Assembly (NCBI RefSeq): GCF_023195925.1
Contig: NZ_JALPRE010000016.1
Location: 62,001-126,000, forward strand
Direction: 5' to 3'
Origin: Aquimarina acroporae
GTDB lineage: Bacteria > Bacteroidota > Bacteroidia > Flavobacteriales > Flavobacteriaceae
DNA: 64,000 nt
The notes below the pieces were generated by a model. The model was given only the letters and a program-made list of their open reading frames with translations, made no database searches and was not told the origin of the DNA. Of this stretch, positions 18,146 to 30,015 are shown piece by piece. The stretch's first letter is position 1; the number at the start of each line of letters is the position of its first letter. The position numbers and the translations under genes are program-made.

Positions 18146-21100
18146 CTATTCTTCTTCTGGCTTCTTCTTTTCTTTAAGACCTACTTTGCTAACAGTATCA
18201 TGCATAATCGGTGTTGCGATGAACAACGATGAATATGTACCTACTAGCACCCCTATGATTAATGAGAACATAAATCCTCTAAGAGGAACAGCAAAAATAA
18301 ATATCGCAATCAATACTAACAAGGTAGTTAAAGAGGTATTTAATGTACGACTCAACGTACTATTTAAAGCTCCGTTTACATTTTTATCAAGTGGCCATCC
18401 TGTATGTTCCTGGAAGAACTCACGTATTCTATCGAACACTACCACGGTATCATTCAGAGAGTAACCTATTACCGTTAATATCGCAGCAATAAATGCCTGA
18501 TCGATTTCCATGTTAAAAGGCATAAATTTCCATGTTAAAGAGAATATACCAAGTACAATTAATACATCATGGAATACCGCAGCCACAGCACCTAAACTAA
18601 ACTGCCATCTTCTAAATCGTAATAAAATATACAAGAATACTACAATAAGTGATCCCAATACCGACCAGAAAGCAGCTTGTTTAATATCGTCTGCAATGGT
18701 AGGACCAACCTTCATAGAGCGCATAATCCCTACTTGCTTATCTTCATCTCCGTTTGCAAATTCATCATATGTTAACCCTTCTGTTAGATAAGGCTTTAAT
18801 GCTTCAAATAACTTATTTGATATTTCTTGATCTACCGCTTCACCAGTTTCATTTACTTTATATTTAGTAGTGATTTTTAACTGGTTATTTGCTCCCAAAG
18901 TTTTTGCCTGAGCACTTTCAAAAACAGCAACTAAATCTTTTTCTACAGTAGATGGTACAACATCCTTAGCAAAACGAACTGTATAATTTCTACCTCCAAC
19001 GAAATCTACACCATAGTCTAAACTATTTGTAAACAATGAACCAACACCGGCAAGAATGATTATACCTGAAATAACATAAGCTATTTTTCTCTTTTTCAAG
19101 AAATTGATATTCACATTCTTAAATAAATTCTTAGTAGCTCCTGTAGAGAAGGCTAATTCTTTTCCATTTTTACCATATCCATCGATAAACAATCTAGTTA
19201 CAAAAATTGCAGTAAACAATGAAGTAAGAATACCTATTAACAATGTAGTAGCAAAACCTTTAATTGGTCCTGTACCAATGGTTAATAAAATAAGACCTGT
19301 TAGACCTGTTGTAATATTAGCATCTAGAATAGAAGACAACGCATTATTAAATCCATCTTTAATCGCATCTACCTGAGATTTACCTTTTGCTAATTCTTCT
19401 CGAATACGCTCAAATATTAACACATTGGCATCAACAGACATACCGATCGTTAATACAATACCTGCGATACCAGGAAGTGTAAGTACTGCCTTCAGACCTG
19501 CTAATACTCCAAAAATAAATAAGATGTTTACCACTAATGCCACATCGGCAAAAGCACCAGCCTTACCATAGTAGAATATCATCCATATTAGTATCAATAC
19601 CAATGCAATAGCAAAAGACATGATACCACTATCGATAGCCTCTTGTCCTAAAGACGGACCTACTACCTCACTCTGAATAATATCTGCCGAAGCTGGTAAC
19701 TTACCTGCTCTTAAAACGTTTGCTAAATCTTGTCCTTCTTCTATAGTAAAATCACCGGTGATTTCACTTCTACCTCCACTAATAGCTCCAGTAGTTACAC
19801 CTGGCGCTGAGTATACAACATCATCTAGTACAATAGCGATTTGACTTCTTTGACTAAAAGCACGACCAGTCATTTCTTCCCATTTCTTCGCTCCTTTACC
19901 ATCCATTTGCATGGTAACTGTAACTTTACCTAGTTGGTTATATTCCTGTCTTGCATCAGTAATTACACCTCCACTTAGTTCTGGTGTATTGTCTCTATTT
20001 CCTTTTATCGCATATAGATCTAAAATATCTGAATCTTTAACCGGCTTCCCTAGAGCAAATTTCACATATCTTAATTCTTGTGGTAGCAAAGCTCTTACTT
20101 CTGGATCGTTAAGATAGGCCATCATTTGGTCTGCGTTCTTCTTTTGTAAAGAAAGAATGACCGGACCACCTTGACCACCTTGACCAGCCATTAGGTCAAA
20201 GATTGGGTTTACTTGCTCTGCGACATCTGTAGAATCGTCTGCATCTTCTAATAAATCTTCGATTGCTGCATCAGCATCAGATTTTGTAGTATCTACCTGT
20301 GTAGAATCTTCTACTACTTCACTTACTTCTTCTACTTCTGTTTTTGCATCTTCTTTTGTTTTTTCTAATCTTTCTTTTAACAAGTTATTTGCCGAAAACA
20401 AGAAAGAAAAAACTTCTTCTGCTTTATATACATCCCAAAACTCTAATTGAGCAGTACTTTGTAATAATGATTTTACACGATCAACATCTTTAGCTCCTGG
20501 TAATTCTACCAAAATACGTCCAGACTCTCCTAAACGTTGAATATTAGGTTGGGTAACCCCAAATTTATCGATACGTTTACGCAATACTTCAAAAGCAGAC
20601 GTTACTGATTCGTCTATTTTTCTTCGCAATACAGGCTTTACGATATCGTTGGTCATATCATAAGTAATATCATCACTTAAGTTTTTGTTTGCAAAAATGT
20701 CTGGCGAAGCTAATTTTGCATCTGGAATTTTTTCAAACTCTGTAAAGAAATCTTCGATATATGTATTCTGACTATTCTTCTGCACCTCATCTGTAGCTAA
20801 CAAGGCTTGATTAAAAGATGGGTCTTTAGAATTATTTGCTAGTCCTTTCAAAATGTCTTTAACAGAGATTTGAAGAATTACATTAATTCCTCCTTTAAGG
20901 TCAAGACCTTTATTAAGCTCTTTGTTTTTAGCTTCATTGTAAGTGATACCAGCAAAAATCTCTTCTTTACCTATAGAGTCTAAGTAAACTCCTTCTGCTA
21001 CTTCTCTTAACTTTGAGTAGTTTCCTACGCTTTCTGGATATTTCTGAATCGCGTAATTTTCAGCCTCTTTTTCTTTTGTGTACGTCAAGTAGGTATACGA

Positions 21101-21166
21101 TAATTGGTACACACATACCAATCCGAATAAAATCGCAAATAACCTGACAAGTCCTTTGTTTTGCAT
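18146..21166 (-). CDS. secDF: Fused protein translocase subunit SecDF
   Basis: 1006 aa, the fused SecD-SecF form. It uses the proton motive force to pull secreted proteins through SecYEG. The SecD half has LNKGLDLKGG at 84-93, the P1 region with LRKRIDKFGVTQPNI at 195-209, and an Asp/Glu-rich linker at about 265-320; membrane segments include IVLTIGMSVDANVLIFERIREE. The SecF half has YGVDFVGGRNYTV, GYSLNDTVVVFDRIREF and ARTLNTS-type segments (here SRTLNTSLTTLL). About 12 membrane segments in all. The acidic linker is longer than usual for proteobacterial SecD. The gene upstream (21369-21986) encodes a small P1-like protein. Confidence 0.95.
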   Translation of the reverse strand: MQNKGLVRLFAILFGLVCVYQLSYTYLTYTKEKEAENYAIQKYPESVGNYSKLREVAEGVYLDSIGKEEIFAGITYNEAKNKELNKGLDLKGGINVILQISVKDILKGLANNSKDPSFNQALLATDEVQKNSQNTYIEDFFTEFEKIPDAKLASPDIFANKNLSDDITYDMTNDIVKPVLRRKIDESVTSAFEVLRKRIDKFGVTQPNIQRLGESGRILVELPGAKDVDRVKSLLQSTAQLEFWDVYKAEEVFSFLFSANNLLKERLEKTKEDAKTEVEEVSEVVEDSTQVDTTKSDADAAIEDLLEDADDSTDVAEQVNPIFDLMAGQGGQGGPVILSLQKKNADQMMAYLNDPEVRALLPQELRYVKFALGKPVKDSDILDLYAIKGNRDNTPELSGGVITDARQEYNQLGKVTVTMQMDGKGAKKWEEMTGRAFSQRSQIAIVLDDVVYSAPGVTTGAISGGRSEITGDFTIEEGQDLANVLRAGKLPASADIIQSEVVGPSLGQEAIDSGIMSFAIALVLILIWMIFYYGKAGAFADVALVVNILFIFGVLAGLKAVLTLPGIAGIVLTIGMSVDANVLIFERIREELAKGKSQVDAIKDGFNNALSSILDANITTGLTGLILLTIGTGPIKGFATTLLIGILTSLFTAIFVTRLFIDGYGKNGKELAFSTGATKNLFKNVNINFLKKRKIAYVISGIIILAGVGSLFTNSLDYGVDFVGGRNYTVRFAKDVVPSTVEKDLVAVFESAQAKTLGANNQLKITTKYKVNETGEAVDQEISNKLFEALKPYLTEGLTYDEFANGDEDKQVGIMRSMKVGPTIADDIKQAAFWSVLGSLIVVFLYILLRFRRWQFSLGAVAAVFHDVLIVLGIFSLTWKFMPFNMEIDQAFIAAILTVIGYSLNDTVVVFDRIREFFQEHTGWPLDKNVNGALNSTLSRTLNTSLTTLLVLIAIFIFAVPLRGFMFSLIIGVLVGTYSSLFIATPIMHDTVSKVGLKEKKKPEEE

Positions 21167-21368
21167 TATGAATTTATTTGGGTCAAACCTACAACTAGAT
21201 CAGCTTTGGTTTGACTATGATTATTGATTATTAAAATTGATGTATTTCGATTATATGAATGATACAATCTCATAGATAAAGATCAAACATTTCAAGAAAC
21301 GCACTTGATATGCTTCACCTTAAAAACGATGTAATTTTTGGAATATGATATTTAAAAAAGCTATTCCT

Positions 21369-21986
21369 TTAAGAATTTGGTCCAGCTCTTACTTCTGGAA
21401 TTTTATGAGAGTCATGGTTAATAGCTAAGACAATATATCTATTTACCTTTTGAGCAGCCTTATTAACATCGTGTAATCTATCGATACTATAGTTAGCAGC
21501 AAACTCATATACATTTGGATTAGATTTTACACTCTGCTCTTGTTTTACTTCTATAACAAGAGTACCGTTAAAATCTGAATCGGCGTCACCACCTTGCTGA
21601 ATTTCGTATACATTGAGGCTAAACTCTTTCGAATCCTGATCTTCTGGTGTATTTTGCTTGTCCTCGTCCTGGTCAAACAATATATGACTAAGTGCGACCT
21701 GAGAATCTGAGAGTATACTTTTTACAAAAGAAACATCTTCATTGCTGTAGTAGGTAATTTTGAGTGTACCATTTTCTACATCGTCAGAAATTTTGGTGTT
21801 CTTCACACCTATCGATTGTAGCTTTTGTTTTACTGTAGCAATAGTATATTGAATCTCTGAAGAAGCAATATCTCTATTCGTAAATTCAAGTACAATCTCT
21901 TGATTAGGCACAACGGTTTGTTGCTGAGCCACTACAAGTAGTGCCAGCATCGTTATAAAAATACCGAAGTACCATTTTTTGTTCAT
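21369..21986 (-). CDS. Small secreted protein resembling the P1 subdomain of SecD
   Basis: 205 aa from ATG 21986, which gives an N-terminal signal or anchor (MNKKWYFGIFITMLALLVVAQ). Residues about 48-96 align without gaps (offset 143) to SecDF 191-239 of the adjacent gene: shared Gly60-Val61 with Gly203-Val204, Gly73 with Gly216, and VKSIL at 88-92 with VKSLL at 231-235. That part of SecD is the alpha-beta P1 fold. The remainder is acidic and ends IPEVRAGPNS. It sits between mdh and secDF, with its own -7 box only 4 nt from the ATG and an mdh terminator just upstream. A periplasmic accessory of SecDF is plausible; no experiment is known to me. Confidence 0.7.
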   Translation of the reverse strand: MNKKWYFGIFITMLALLVVAQQQTVVPNQEIVLEFTNRDIASSEIQYTIATVKQKLQSIGVKNTKISDDVENGTLKITYYSNEDVSFVKSILSDSQVALSHILFDQDEDKQNTPEDQDSKEFSLNVYEIQQGGDADSDFNGTLVIEVKQEQSVKSNPNVYEFAANYSIDRLHDVNKAAQKVNRYIVLAINHDSHKIPEVRAGPNS

Positions 21987-21990
21987 GTGG

Positions 21991-22019
21991 CAAATATAAA
22001 AAAATAAAAGCTGCAACAA
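21991..22019 (-). promoter_or_regulatory. Promoter of the SecD-P1-like gene: TTG-N18-TATATTTG
   Basis: On the minus strand TTG (22017-22019) is followed after 18 nt by TATATTTG (21991-21998). The box ends 4 nt before the ATG, so the mRNA would be leaderless or nearly so. The -33 part lies inside the loop of the mdh terminator. Confidence 0.5.
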
Positions 22020-22030
22020 AGCAGCTTTTA
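22005..22030 (-). terminator. mdh terminator
   Basis: Minus strand TAAAAGCTGC / GCAGCTTTTA (10 bp, 6-base loop) followed by TTTTTTT, 30 nt after the mdh stop. It separates mdh from the next gene. Confidence 0.8.
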
Positions 22031-22059
22031 TTATTATCATTATTTATGTTAAAATAGAA

Positions 22060-22986
22060 CTATAATTCTAATAGCCCATTAGTTTTCTTAACACCTTCTG
22101 CACTTTCAGTTAATTTAGCTTTTTCAGCATCGCTTAGCGCTATTTCAACTACTTTTTCAATTCCATTTCTACCTAATACTACAGGAGCACCAATACAAAT
22201 ATCATTTAAACCATACTCTCCTTCAAGATATGTTGAACAAGGGAAAATCTTTTTCTGATCACAAGCAATTGCTTGAACCAATCCAGATACTGCCGCACCA
22301 GGAGCATACCATGCAGATGTTCCTAACAATTTAGTTAGAGTTGCACCTCCAACTTTAGTATCTGCAGCAACTTGCTCTAATCTTTCTTCTGAAATAAATT
22401 CTGATACAGGAACACTATTTCTAGTAGCCAATCTTGTTAAAGGCACCATTCCTTTATCACTGTGACCTCCTATTACCATACCATCAACATCAGAAATTGG
22501 AGCCTCTAATGCTTCGGCCAATCTATATTTAAAACGAGCACTATCTAAAGCACCACCCATACCTATAATTCTGTTTTTAGGAAGATCTGTAGTTTTGTGC
22601 ACCAAGTATGTCATCGTATCCATAGGATTACTAACTACGATAATAATAGCATTTGGAGAATGCTCGATTAAACTTGCAGATACAGTTTTAACTATACCAG
22701 CGTTTATACCGATAAGCTCTTCACGAGTCATTCCCGGTTTACGAGGAATTCCTGAAGTAATTACAGCAATATCACTCCCTGCAGTTTTGGCATAATCTCC
22801 AGTTGTTCCCGTAATCTTTGTATCAAAACCATTTAAGGAAGCCGTTTGCATTAAGTCCATCGCTTTACCTTCTGCATACCCCTCTTTGATATCTAACAAC
22901 ACTACCTCTGAAGCAAAATTTTTGATCGCTATATATTCGGCACAACTTGCACCAACTGCACCAGCTCCTACTACTGTAACTTTCAT
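22060..22986 (-). CDS. mdh: Malate dehydrogenase (NAD-dependent, LDH-like class)
   Basis: 308 aa. Interconverts malate and oxaloacetate in the TCA cycle. GAGAVG at 7-12 is the dinucleotide loop and Asp32 after LL indicates NAD rather than NADP. Substrate arginines are Arg82 and Arg88 (PRKPGMTR) and Arg151; the catalytic pair is Asp148 with His175 in GGHSDK. Arg82 in the mobile loop rather than Gln favours malate over lactate. Monocistronic, with its own terminator. Confidence 0.96.
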   Translation of the reverse strand: MKVTVVGAGAVGASCAEYIAIKNFASEVVLLDIKEGYAEGKAMDLMQTASLNGFDTKITGTTGDYAKTAGSDIAVITSGIPRKPGMTREELIGINAGIVKTVSASLIEHSPNAIIIVVSNPMDTMTYLVHKTTDLPKNRIIGMGGALDSARFKYRLAEALEAPISDVDGMVIGGHSDKGMVPLTRLATRNSVPVSEFISEERLEQVAADTKVGGATLTKLLGTSAWYAPGAAVSGLVQAIACDQKKIFPCSTYLEGEYGLNDICIGAPVVLGRNGIEKVVEIALSDAEKAKLTESAEGVKKTNGLLEL

Positions 22987-23095
22987 TATTTTATATGTAT
23001 TTTAATTAATGATTAATTCCTCGCATTAAATTGATTTTAATGCCAGCGCGAAAATACGAATTCTTTAATGAATTAGTTAACAAATAAATGGTAAA

Positions 23096-24094
23096 TTACC
23101 ACCCAAAACGCAGTCCAAGAGAAAGGTTACTAAAATTCTGTAGTGTATAATCTAAATTCGCGTTAAACACCCCAAATTTTACTCTGGCACCAATAGTTGC
23201 TTTCACTCCTCTTGTTTTAGTTTTTACGCTTATAGGATCGGTCACTGTAGATGCAAAAGGACCATTTTGGATTTGGTAAGTTCCCAAAAGATCGGCATTA
23301 TTTGAACCAAAATAATACCCTAACCCTCCATAGAAATTGAGTATGGGTAATTTGGTAGAAAAAATACTGGTAAGTAACCATGAATTTGAATTTAATTCTA
23401 CCTCCTGATCTGTACCGGGAACCGCAGACGCTCCATTAAGATCGTAAAACCCCTTAACATTAGTATAGCCTAACAAAGCAGATATTCTAACCGGCCATCT
23501 CTTTACACCATAAGCCCAATCGGTAAATTCGTGTTGAAAAGCCACACCATACAATTGAATTTCGGCATCTTCTACAGCCTTGATTCTGGGTAAAAAACGT
23601 AGTTTAATTTCTGTACTTTTAATTAATCCCATAGAACCTTGCAAAAACCCTCCTGGTACAGAATTTATTTCGGCTGTACCGATCCCATCTGGCAAAATTA
23701 CTTCTAATTCTGAAGCCTGACCTTCATTAATAATTACGGTTACATCGCCCTGATTGGTTCCAAGAGCTGTAGCTACCGATTGCGTTGCAGTACCATTGGG
23801 CAATGTGATGTTTTCATACTCTGGTGTTCTAAACAAAAAACTTTGTTTATCTTCTCTTACAAATGCCACATTACCAACAAAGCCTACTTCAAAATGCCAT
23901 AATTTTTTAGTTTTTGCAGTAGAATACCACCCATTAGACATATTGTTAATCAATGCTTCTCCAGCAGGAGCAAAGTAATCTTCACTGAACCTTTGTGCAT
24001 TTTCGATACCGATTTCTAGGATTTGATCTATATCGGTTTGTGCAGGACACACATAGCCAAAAAAACATATAACTAAGAAGGTAATTTTTTTCAT
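23096..24094 (-). CDS. DUF6588-type outer-membrane beta-barrel protein
   Basis: 332 aa from ATG 24094, which gives a signal peptide (MKKITFLVICFFGYVCPAQ); the frame opens 69 nt earlier without signal features. The mature start DIDQILEIGIENAQRFSEDYFAPAGEALINN and the next SNGWYSTAKTKKLWHFEVGF fit the flavobacterial DUF6588 family. The C-terminal half alternates hydrophobic strands and ends in Trp (LGLRFGW), as outer-membrane barrels do. Function unknown. Confidence 0.75.
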   Translation of the reverse strand: MKKITFLVICFFGYVCPAQTDIDQILEIGIENAQRFSEDYFAPAGEALINNMSNGWYSTAKTKKLWHFEVGFVGNVAFVREDKQSFLFRTPEYENITLPNGTATQSVATALGTNQGDVTVIINEGQASELEVILPDGIGTAEINSVPGGFLQGSMGLIKSTEIKLRFLPRIKAVEDAEIQLYGVAFQHEFTDWAYGVKRWPVRISALLGYTNVKGFYDLNGASAVPGTDQEVELNSNSWLLTSIFSTKLPILNFYGGLGYYFGSNNADLLGTYQIQNGPFASTVTDPISVKTKTRGVKATIGARVKFGVFNANLDYTLQNFSNLSLGLRFGW

Positions 24095-24178
24095 TGATTC
24101 GGGTTTATAGGCATTGCAATATATAAAAAAACGCATAAACGCTTTATGTAGTATATAAACCAAAAGATTGTCAAAAGT

Positions 24179-24208
24179 AAAAAGGTGTGTCTAGCGACAC
24201 ACCTTTTT
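24179..24208. terminator. Terminator downstream of the PQQ-propeller gene
   Basis: AAAAAGGTGTGT / ACACACCTTTTT, perfect 12-bp stem with 6-base loop, 23 nt after the minus-strand stop at 24232. Confidence 0.85.
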
Positions 24209-24231
24209 ATATGTTTATCTATACTTCAAGA

Positions 24232-26136
24232 CTATTGATAGTCAAAAATATTAAGCGTCTTTCCTTTTGAATAGAATACTCTTTTCTCTACCTCATCTAC
24301 GTGGTAGTTTGGCTTATTATCTTCAAAAGTAAACTTATCTTTTTCTTCTCCTCCATCTTTAGTCACTTGCACTAAGTATTTAGTTTCGGCATCATCTTTA
24401 GTAAAGTAAAATGCATAGTCTTTGGTATCTGCAGAACCATCATATCTGTTAGGGTTATACAAAGCAGAAGATGCCATTCCTGCATATGCACCTGCTTGGT
24501 ATTGGTTTGCTCCTTTTTTAGCTTGGTTAAAACCACCTGTTCCCGGAGGTCTTACTCCTGAAACGGTTTCAGCTACTCCAGATGTTGCTCCAACACCAGC
24601 GTTATAAACTCCTGCTACCTGATAAGCAGCTCCAGCAGCACCTACTAGTCCAGAAGCTACATTTAACAATTTACGTCCTGTTTCACCAGGTTGCGGGTAA
24701 TATTTGGTTTTCTTAACCTTTCCATCTTTACCTACGATCGCAAATTCCCAAGAGCTACTTAAGAAATAGTTATCTCCTCTAACTTCTAGTTTATTAAAAT
24801 CTTTATGTTTTTTAAGCTCTAATTTTTGGCTATTATCTTTCCCCCATCCTTTATCTGGATTTAGTAGGTATAATTTTTTACCATCAAGAACAATTACATT
24901 TTTCTCTTTCTCGTCATAAGCGATTCTGGTTTCTTCGTCTACACCAAATTTCCAAACCGCTTTTTTCAAACCGTCTTCGTAGTATGCAATTCTATATGGA
25001 GTAGCAATAATACTTCCTTTTGAATATCTAAATTCGTCATAAGTATCATCTTCTCCTACTTCAGCTAAGAAATCATTACCATTAAACTGAGGTTTTTTCC
25101 AAACCTTCTTACCTACTTCATCTACCAGCATTTTTCTTGCTCCGTAGTATACCATATATCCTTCAGCAACTTTTTCTACTTCATTGGTTCTTCTTTTTTC
25201 GAAGTCTTTTTTCCAAAGTTTTTCACCTGTTTTATAGTCGTATAAGCTACCTGCTTTTTCGTGCATAACGAATAACTTACCATCTACTTCTTGCTCAAAC
25301 ATAAATCCTTCGTCTAACTTCATAGGTTTTTTCCATGCCTTACTTCCGTCTGCAGAATTGAAAGCATAAATTTTATCACCTAATGCAGCTAATTTACTCA
25401 AGTTCATTGTTAAAGCTGCACCCATCATTGATCCAAGACCTCCTCCAGCTGCTTCTACCGCATAGATTACATCTTTTGATGGATTAAGGAAGATTTTTCC
25501 GATCTTCTCTTCTTCATTTAAAATAACACTTCCGTCTTGCCCATTAAGGATAAACAAATTTGATCCTATAGAGAACGCTACATTATTACTTTTATCAACA
25601 ATCACATTATCAATGCTGCCACGTTTTTTAAGCGTAAGATCTGTTTTCCACGAAATCGCATTAGATTTTAAAGAAACTAGAAATGCTTTGTTCTGTGTCT
25701 TTTCTTCTGTAGTACATTGAAAAACGAATGATTCTAGTTCTGGTATTATCTGAAAAGATTTAATATTCTTATATCCTTCCTTTTCTTTATCCAGAATCAC
25801 CTTACCATCTCTAGTATCTACCAAAAGATTAGAAACAATAATGTAAGGAGAAAACGGAACCATTTCATAATTAGACTGATCAGCTTGTATCGCTCCTCCT
25901 AAAAGAGAAATACGATCACCTTTAACTTCCCAGATCTTAGTTCCTTTGTCGGCATCAATTCCTGCAACAGTTTTATCTGTTAAAACAATAGGAACAGCAG
26001 AGAACTCGTGAAAAAATAACTCTTCGATTTTACCATCAAAGCTCACTTGTTTATCTGCGCTACGCTGAGCAAAGATTGCATTACTAGCAACAAATAACAC
26101 TGCCAGTAATGAAAGTTTAGATAAATGTAGTTTCAT
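24232..26136 (-). CDS. Secreted PQQ-like beta-propeller repeat protein
   Basis: 634 aa from ATG 26136 (MKLHLSKLSLLAVLFVASNAIFAQ, a clear signal peptide); the open frame extends 41 codons further without features. Repeats of the PQQ/quinoprotein propeller type are visible as D-x-x-x-G-x-x-x-W: DADKGTKIWEVKG, NSADGSKAWKKPM, DYKTGEKLWKKDF and LNPDKGWGKD. A Gly/Ala-rich stretch (VASGLVGAAGAAYQVAGVYNAG) interrupts the last part and could be a membrane-associating loop. Similar architecture to BamB but longer; I do not assign a role. Confidence 0.75.
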   Translation of the reverse strand: MKLHLSKLSLLAVLFVASNAIFAQRSADKQVSFDGKIEELFFHEFSAVPIVLTDKTVAGIDADKGTKIWEVKGDRISLLGGAIQADQSNYEMVPFSPYIIVSNLLVDTRDGKVILDKEKEGYKNIKSFQIIPELESFVFQCTTEEKTQNKAFLVSLKSNAISWKTDLTLKKRGSIDNVIVDKSNNVAFSIGSNLFILNGQDGSVILNEEEKIGKIFLNPSKDVIYAVEAAGGGLGSMMGAALTMNLSKLAALGDKIYAFNSADGSKAWKKPMKLDEGFMFEQEVDGKLFVMHEKAGSLYDYKTGEKLWKKDFEKRRTNEVEKVAEGYMVYYGARKMLVDEVGKKVWKKPQFNGNDFLAEVGEDDTYDEFRYSKGSIIATPYRIAYYEDGLKKAVWKFGVDEETRIAYDEKEKNVIVLDGKKLYLLNPDKGWGKDNSQKLELKKHKDFNKLEVRGDNYFLSSSWEFAIVGKDGKVKKTKYYPQPGETGRKLLNVASGLVGAAGAAYQVAGVYNAGVGATSGVAETVSGVRPPGTGGFNQAKKGANQYQAGAYAGMASSALYNPNRYDGSADTKDYAFYFTKDDAETKYLVQVTKDGGEEKDKFTFEDNKPNYHVDEVEKRVFYSKGKTLNIFDYQ

Positions 26137-26324
26137 TTGTAAATAATTTAAATTTTTGAGGGATTGCAACTCTAATTGAGAAAGAAAAGAATTTCGAGAA
26201 TTTTTATATGTATAAACATTCTCGATCAGTTTCAAAAAACTTAAGTAGTTCTTATTCATAAGTAATATGAGGCTTCTAATCTTGTTAGAGTTTTGTTAAC
26301 AGTTCGCTAATTTAGTGTAAAAAA

Positions 26325-26354
26325 AAGAATCCGCCATAAATATGACGGATTCTT
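26325..26354 (-). terminator. gyrB terminator
   Basis: Minus strand AAGAATCCG / CGGATTCTT with a 12-base loop, followed by a run of eight T, 20 nt after the gyrB stop. Confidence 0.85.
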
Positions 26355-26373
26355 AATAAATTCTTAAAGAATT

Positions 26374-28323
<1,950 letters not shown>

Positions 28324-28352
28324 TTATTATTATGATAATTTTGGTTAACGAA

Positions 28353-28360
28353 CAAAGATA
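28353..28360 (-). promoter_or_regulatory. gyrB -7 box, TATCTTTG
   Basis: Exact TAnnTTTG on the minus strand, 38 nt before the gyrB ATG. No TTG at the usual spacing. Confidence 0.5.
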
Positions 28361-28737
28361 AAAAAACACCGAAAGGATAAAAGGGTTTTCTCTAAGATGA
28401 TTTAAAGAGTTATCAACAATTAGTTAAGAATAATACCAGGAAAAGAAAAAAAGCTCTTAAAAACGATAAAAACGACCTTAAACGCGTTTTATAATAATTT
28501 TAATATTTCTTCTTTCAGAAAAAGAATCTCTAAAAACGCTTAAAAACAAACTCGCTATTTTTTCAAAATTTCTATTCACTTTACGCTTACTAGTCAATCT
28601 CTTACGAATTCTCAAGCCTTATGAATAATTAACATTTTTTAGTTCTTTTTTAACTTCTTCAATTGTACTAACAAAGTTAATCAATGAGTTATTCACCGCG
28701 TAACGAAAACACGAAAACTCATAATTAAAACTTTAAA
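28361..28737. other. Intergenic stretch between gyrB and the astacin-like gene
   Basis: No gene found. It is very AT-rich with several AAAAACG-type repeats and a 10-bp palindrome AAACGCGTTT (28480-28489). Two sequences each differ by one base from the DnaA box TTATnCACA: TTATCAACA near 28411 and TTATTCACC near 28688. Two imperfect boxes in AT-rich DNA are not evidence of an origin. Confidence 0.3.
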
Positions 28738-29904
28738 ATGAAAACACAAAATCTGATGAATTTAGCAAAAGCTACCACACTTAGTCTTGGGTTATTTTTT
28801 GCTTCATGTTCAAACGAAAGCTTTGATGAAGTTCCTGATCAAACAGGAGAAACACCTAATTTAATCGAAAAATTCTTTCTGGGAGAATCTATTGAGGTAG
28901 AGGATGTAGGCAAAGGAATTTACCGACATGGTGATATCTTATTTAGCTCAGAACAATTGACTGATGAGTCTATTAATTTTGACAAAAAACCTATTCCGGG
29001 AGAAGTTGATGCCAAACTAGGTCTTGAAGGTGGAGTAAGAAAATGGCCTAATAACACTATTATTTATGTATTAGACAACAGCTTAACTAGCAATCAAAGA
29101 CAAGTTACCGAAAGTTCTATGCAAGAATGGAGGACCAAAACCAATATTAGGTTCAAAGAAAGAACCAATGAAAATTATTATGTAACTATTAGAAACAGTG
29201 GAAGAGACTGTAACTGTGCTTCTGCCAGCCTGGGAGTTCAAGGCACTCGAGGTACTATTAATATGGGTATTAGAACGGGTACTGGAGTTATGATTCATGA
29301 GATAGGACATACGCTAGGTTATCTTCATGAGCAAAATCGTAGTGATAGAGATCAATTTGTCAATATTTTTCCAGAGAATATTCAAGATGGTGCGCTTAGT
29401 CAATTCAGAAAAAGTAACAACTCGATCAACCCAGGAGCCTTTGACGTAGCCTCCATAATGATCTACAGCAGTTTTACCTTTAGTAAAAATGGACAACCTG
29501 TTATGTTAGAAAAAGATGGTAGCCGTATTCCGTTTAGAAGCAGATTATCTGCGTTGGATATTTCTGGAACAAATCAACTTTACCCTACTGGAGATGGCGG
29601 TGGCGACGGTGGAGGAAATACCGATATCTGTGAAGGAGTAGATGAATGGGTAAGCGGAAGACAATACAATGTTGGAGATAAAGTGACGTATCAAGGATCT
29701 TTATATGAAAGAGATTTTACAAGATGGAATCGCATTGGAGAATGTGAAACTACAACTCCCCCACCAGCTGACATTTGCGACGGAGTATCCCCTTACAGTA
29801 GAAGCAGAAGCTATGCTCCAGGAGACAAGGTAACATACCAAGGATATTTGTTTGAATTGCAGAACAACTTTAGATGGTTAAATAGCGGTAGATGCGGAAG
29901 CTAA
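28738..29904 (+). CDS. Astacin-like (M12A) metalloprotease lipoprotein with two chitin-binding modules
   Basis: 388 aa. Lipobox FASC with Cys24. The protease domain (about 98-285) contains the zinc motif HEIGHTLGYLHE at 187-198 followed by QNRSDRD, and a Met-turn SIMIYS at 239-244, where astacins usually have SIMHY. After a GDGGGDGGG linker come two CBM5/12 type modules (about 298-345 and 349-388) with the paired pattern Y-x-x-GDKVTYQG-x-L-Y/F-E and W-x-x-x-G. Probably a surface- or periplasm-anchored protease targeted to chitin or another polysaccharide. Single gene. Confidence 0.88.
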   Translation: MKTQNLMNLAKATTLSLGLFFASCSNESFDEVPDQTGETPNLIEKFFLGESIEVEDVGKGIYRHGDILFSSEQLTDESINFDKKPIPGEVDAKLGLEGGVRKWPNNTIIYVLDNSLTSNQRQVTESSMQEWRTKTNIRFKERTNENYYVTIRNSGRDCNCASASLGVQGTRGTINMGIRTGTGVMIHEIGHTLGYLHEQNRSDRDQFVNIFPENIQDGALSQFRKSNNSINPGAFDVASIMIYSSFTFSKNGQPVMLEKDGSRIPFRSRLSALDISGTNQLYPTGDGGGDGGGNTDICEGVDEWVSGRQYNVGDKVTYQGSLYERDFTRWNRIGECETTTPPPADICDGVSPYSRSRSYAPGDKVTYQGYLFELQNNFRWLNSGRCGS

Positions 29905-29933
29905 ATACCAAAGTACATACAAACTACTACAAT

Positions 29934-29964
29934 AAAACCCTGAGAAACTTTTTCTCAGGGTTTT
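29934..29964. terminator. Bidirectional terminator between astacin-like gene and asnB
   Basis: AAAACCCTGAGAAA / TTTCTCAGGGTTTT, perfect 14-bp stem with a 3-base loop. Confidence 0.88.
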
Positions 29965-30015
29965 AAAATCTCAATTAAACTCAACTTCAGCTAATAAATA
30001 AACTGATTTCTTCAA

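Noticed and set aside
28361..28737. Replication origin next to gyrB
   Set aside because: Only two one-mismatch DnaA-box-like sequences, no dnaA or dnaN nearby, no box cluster.
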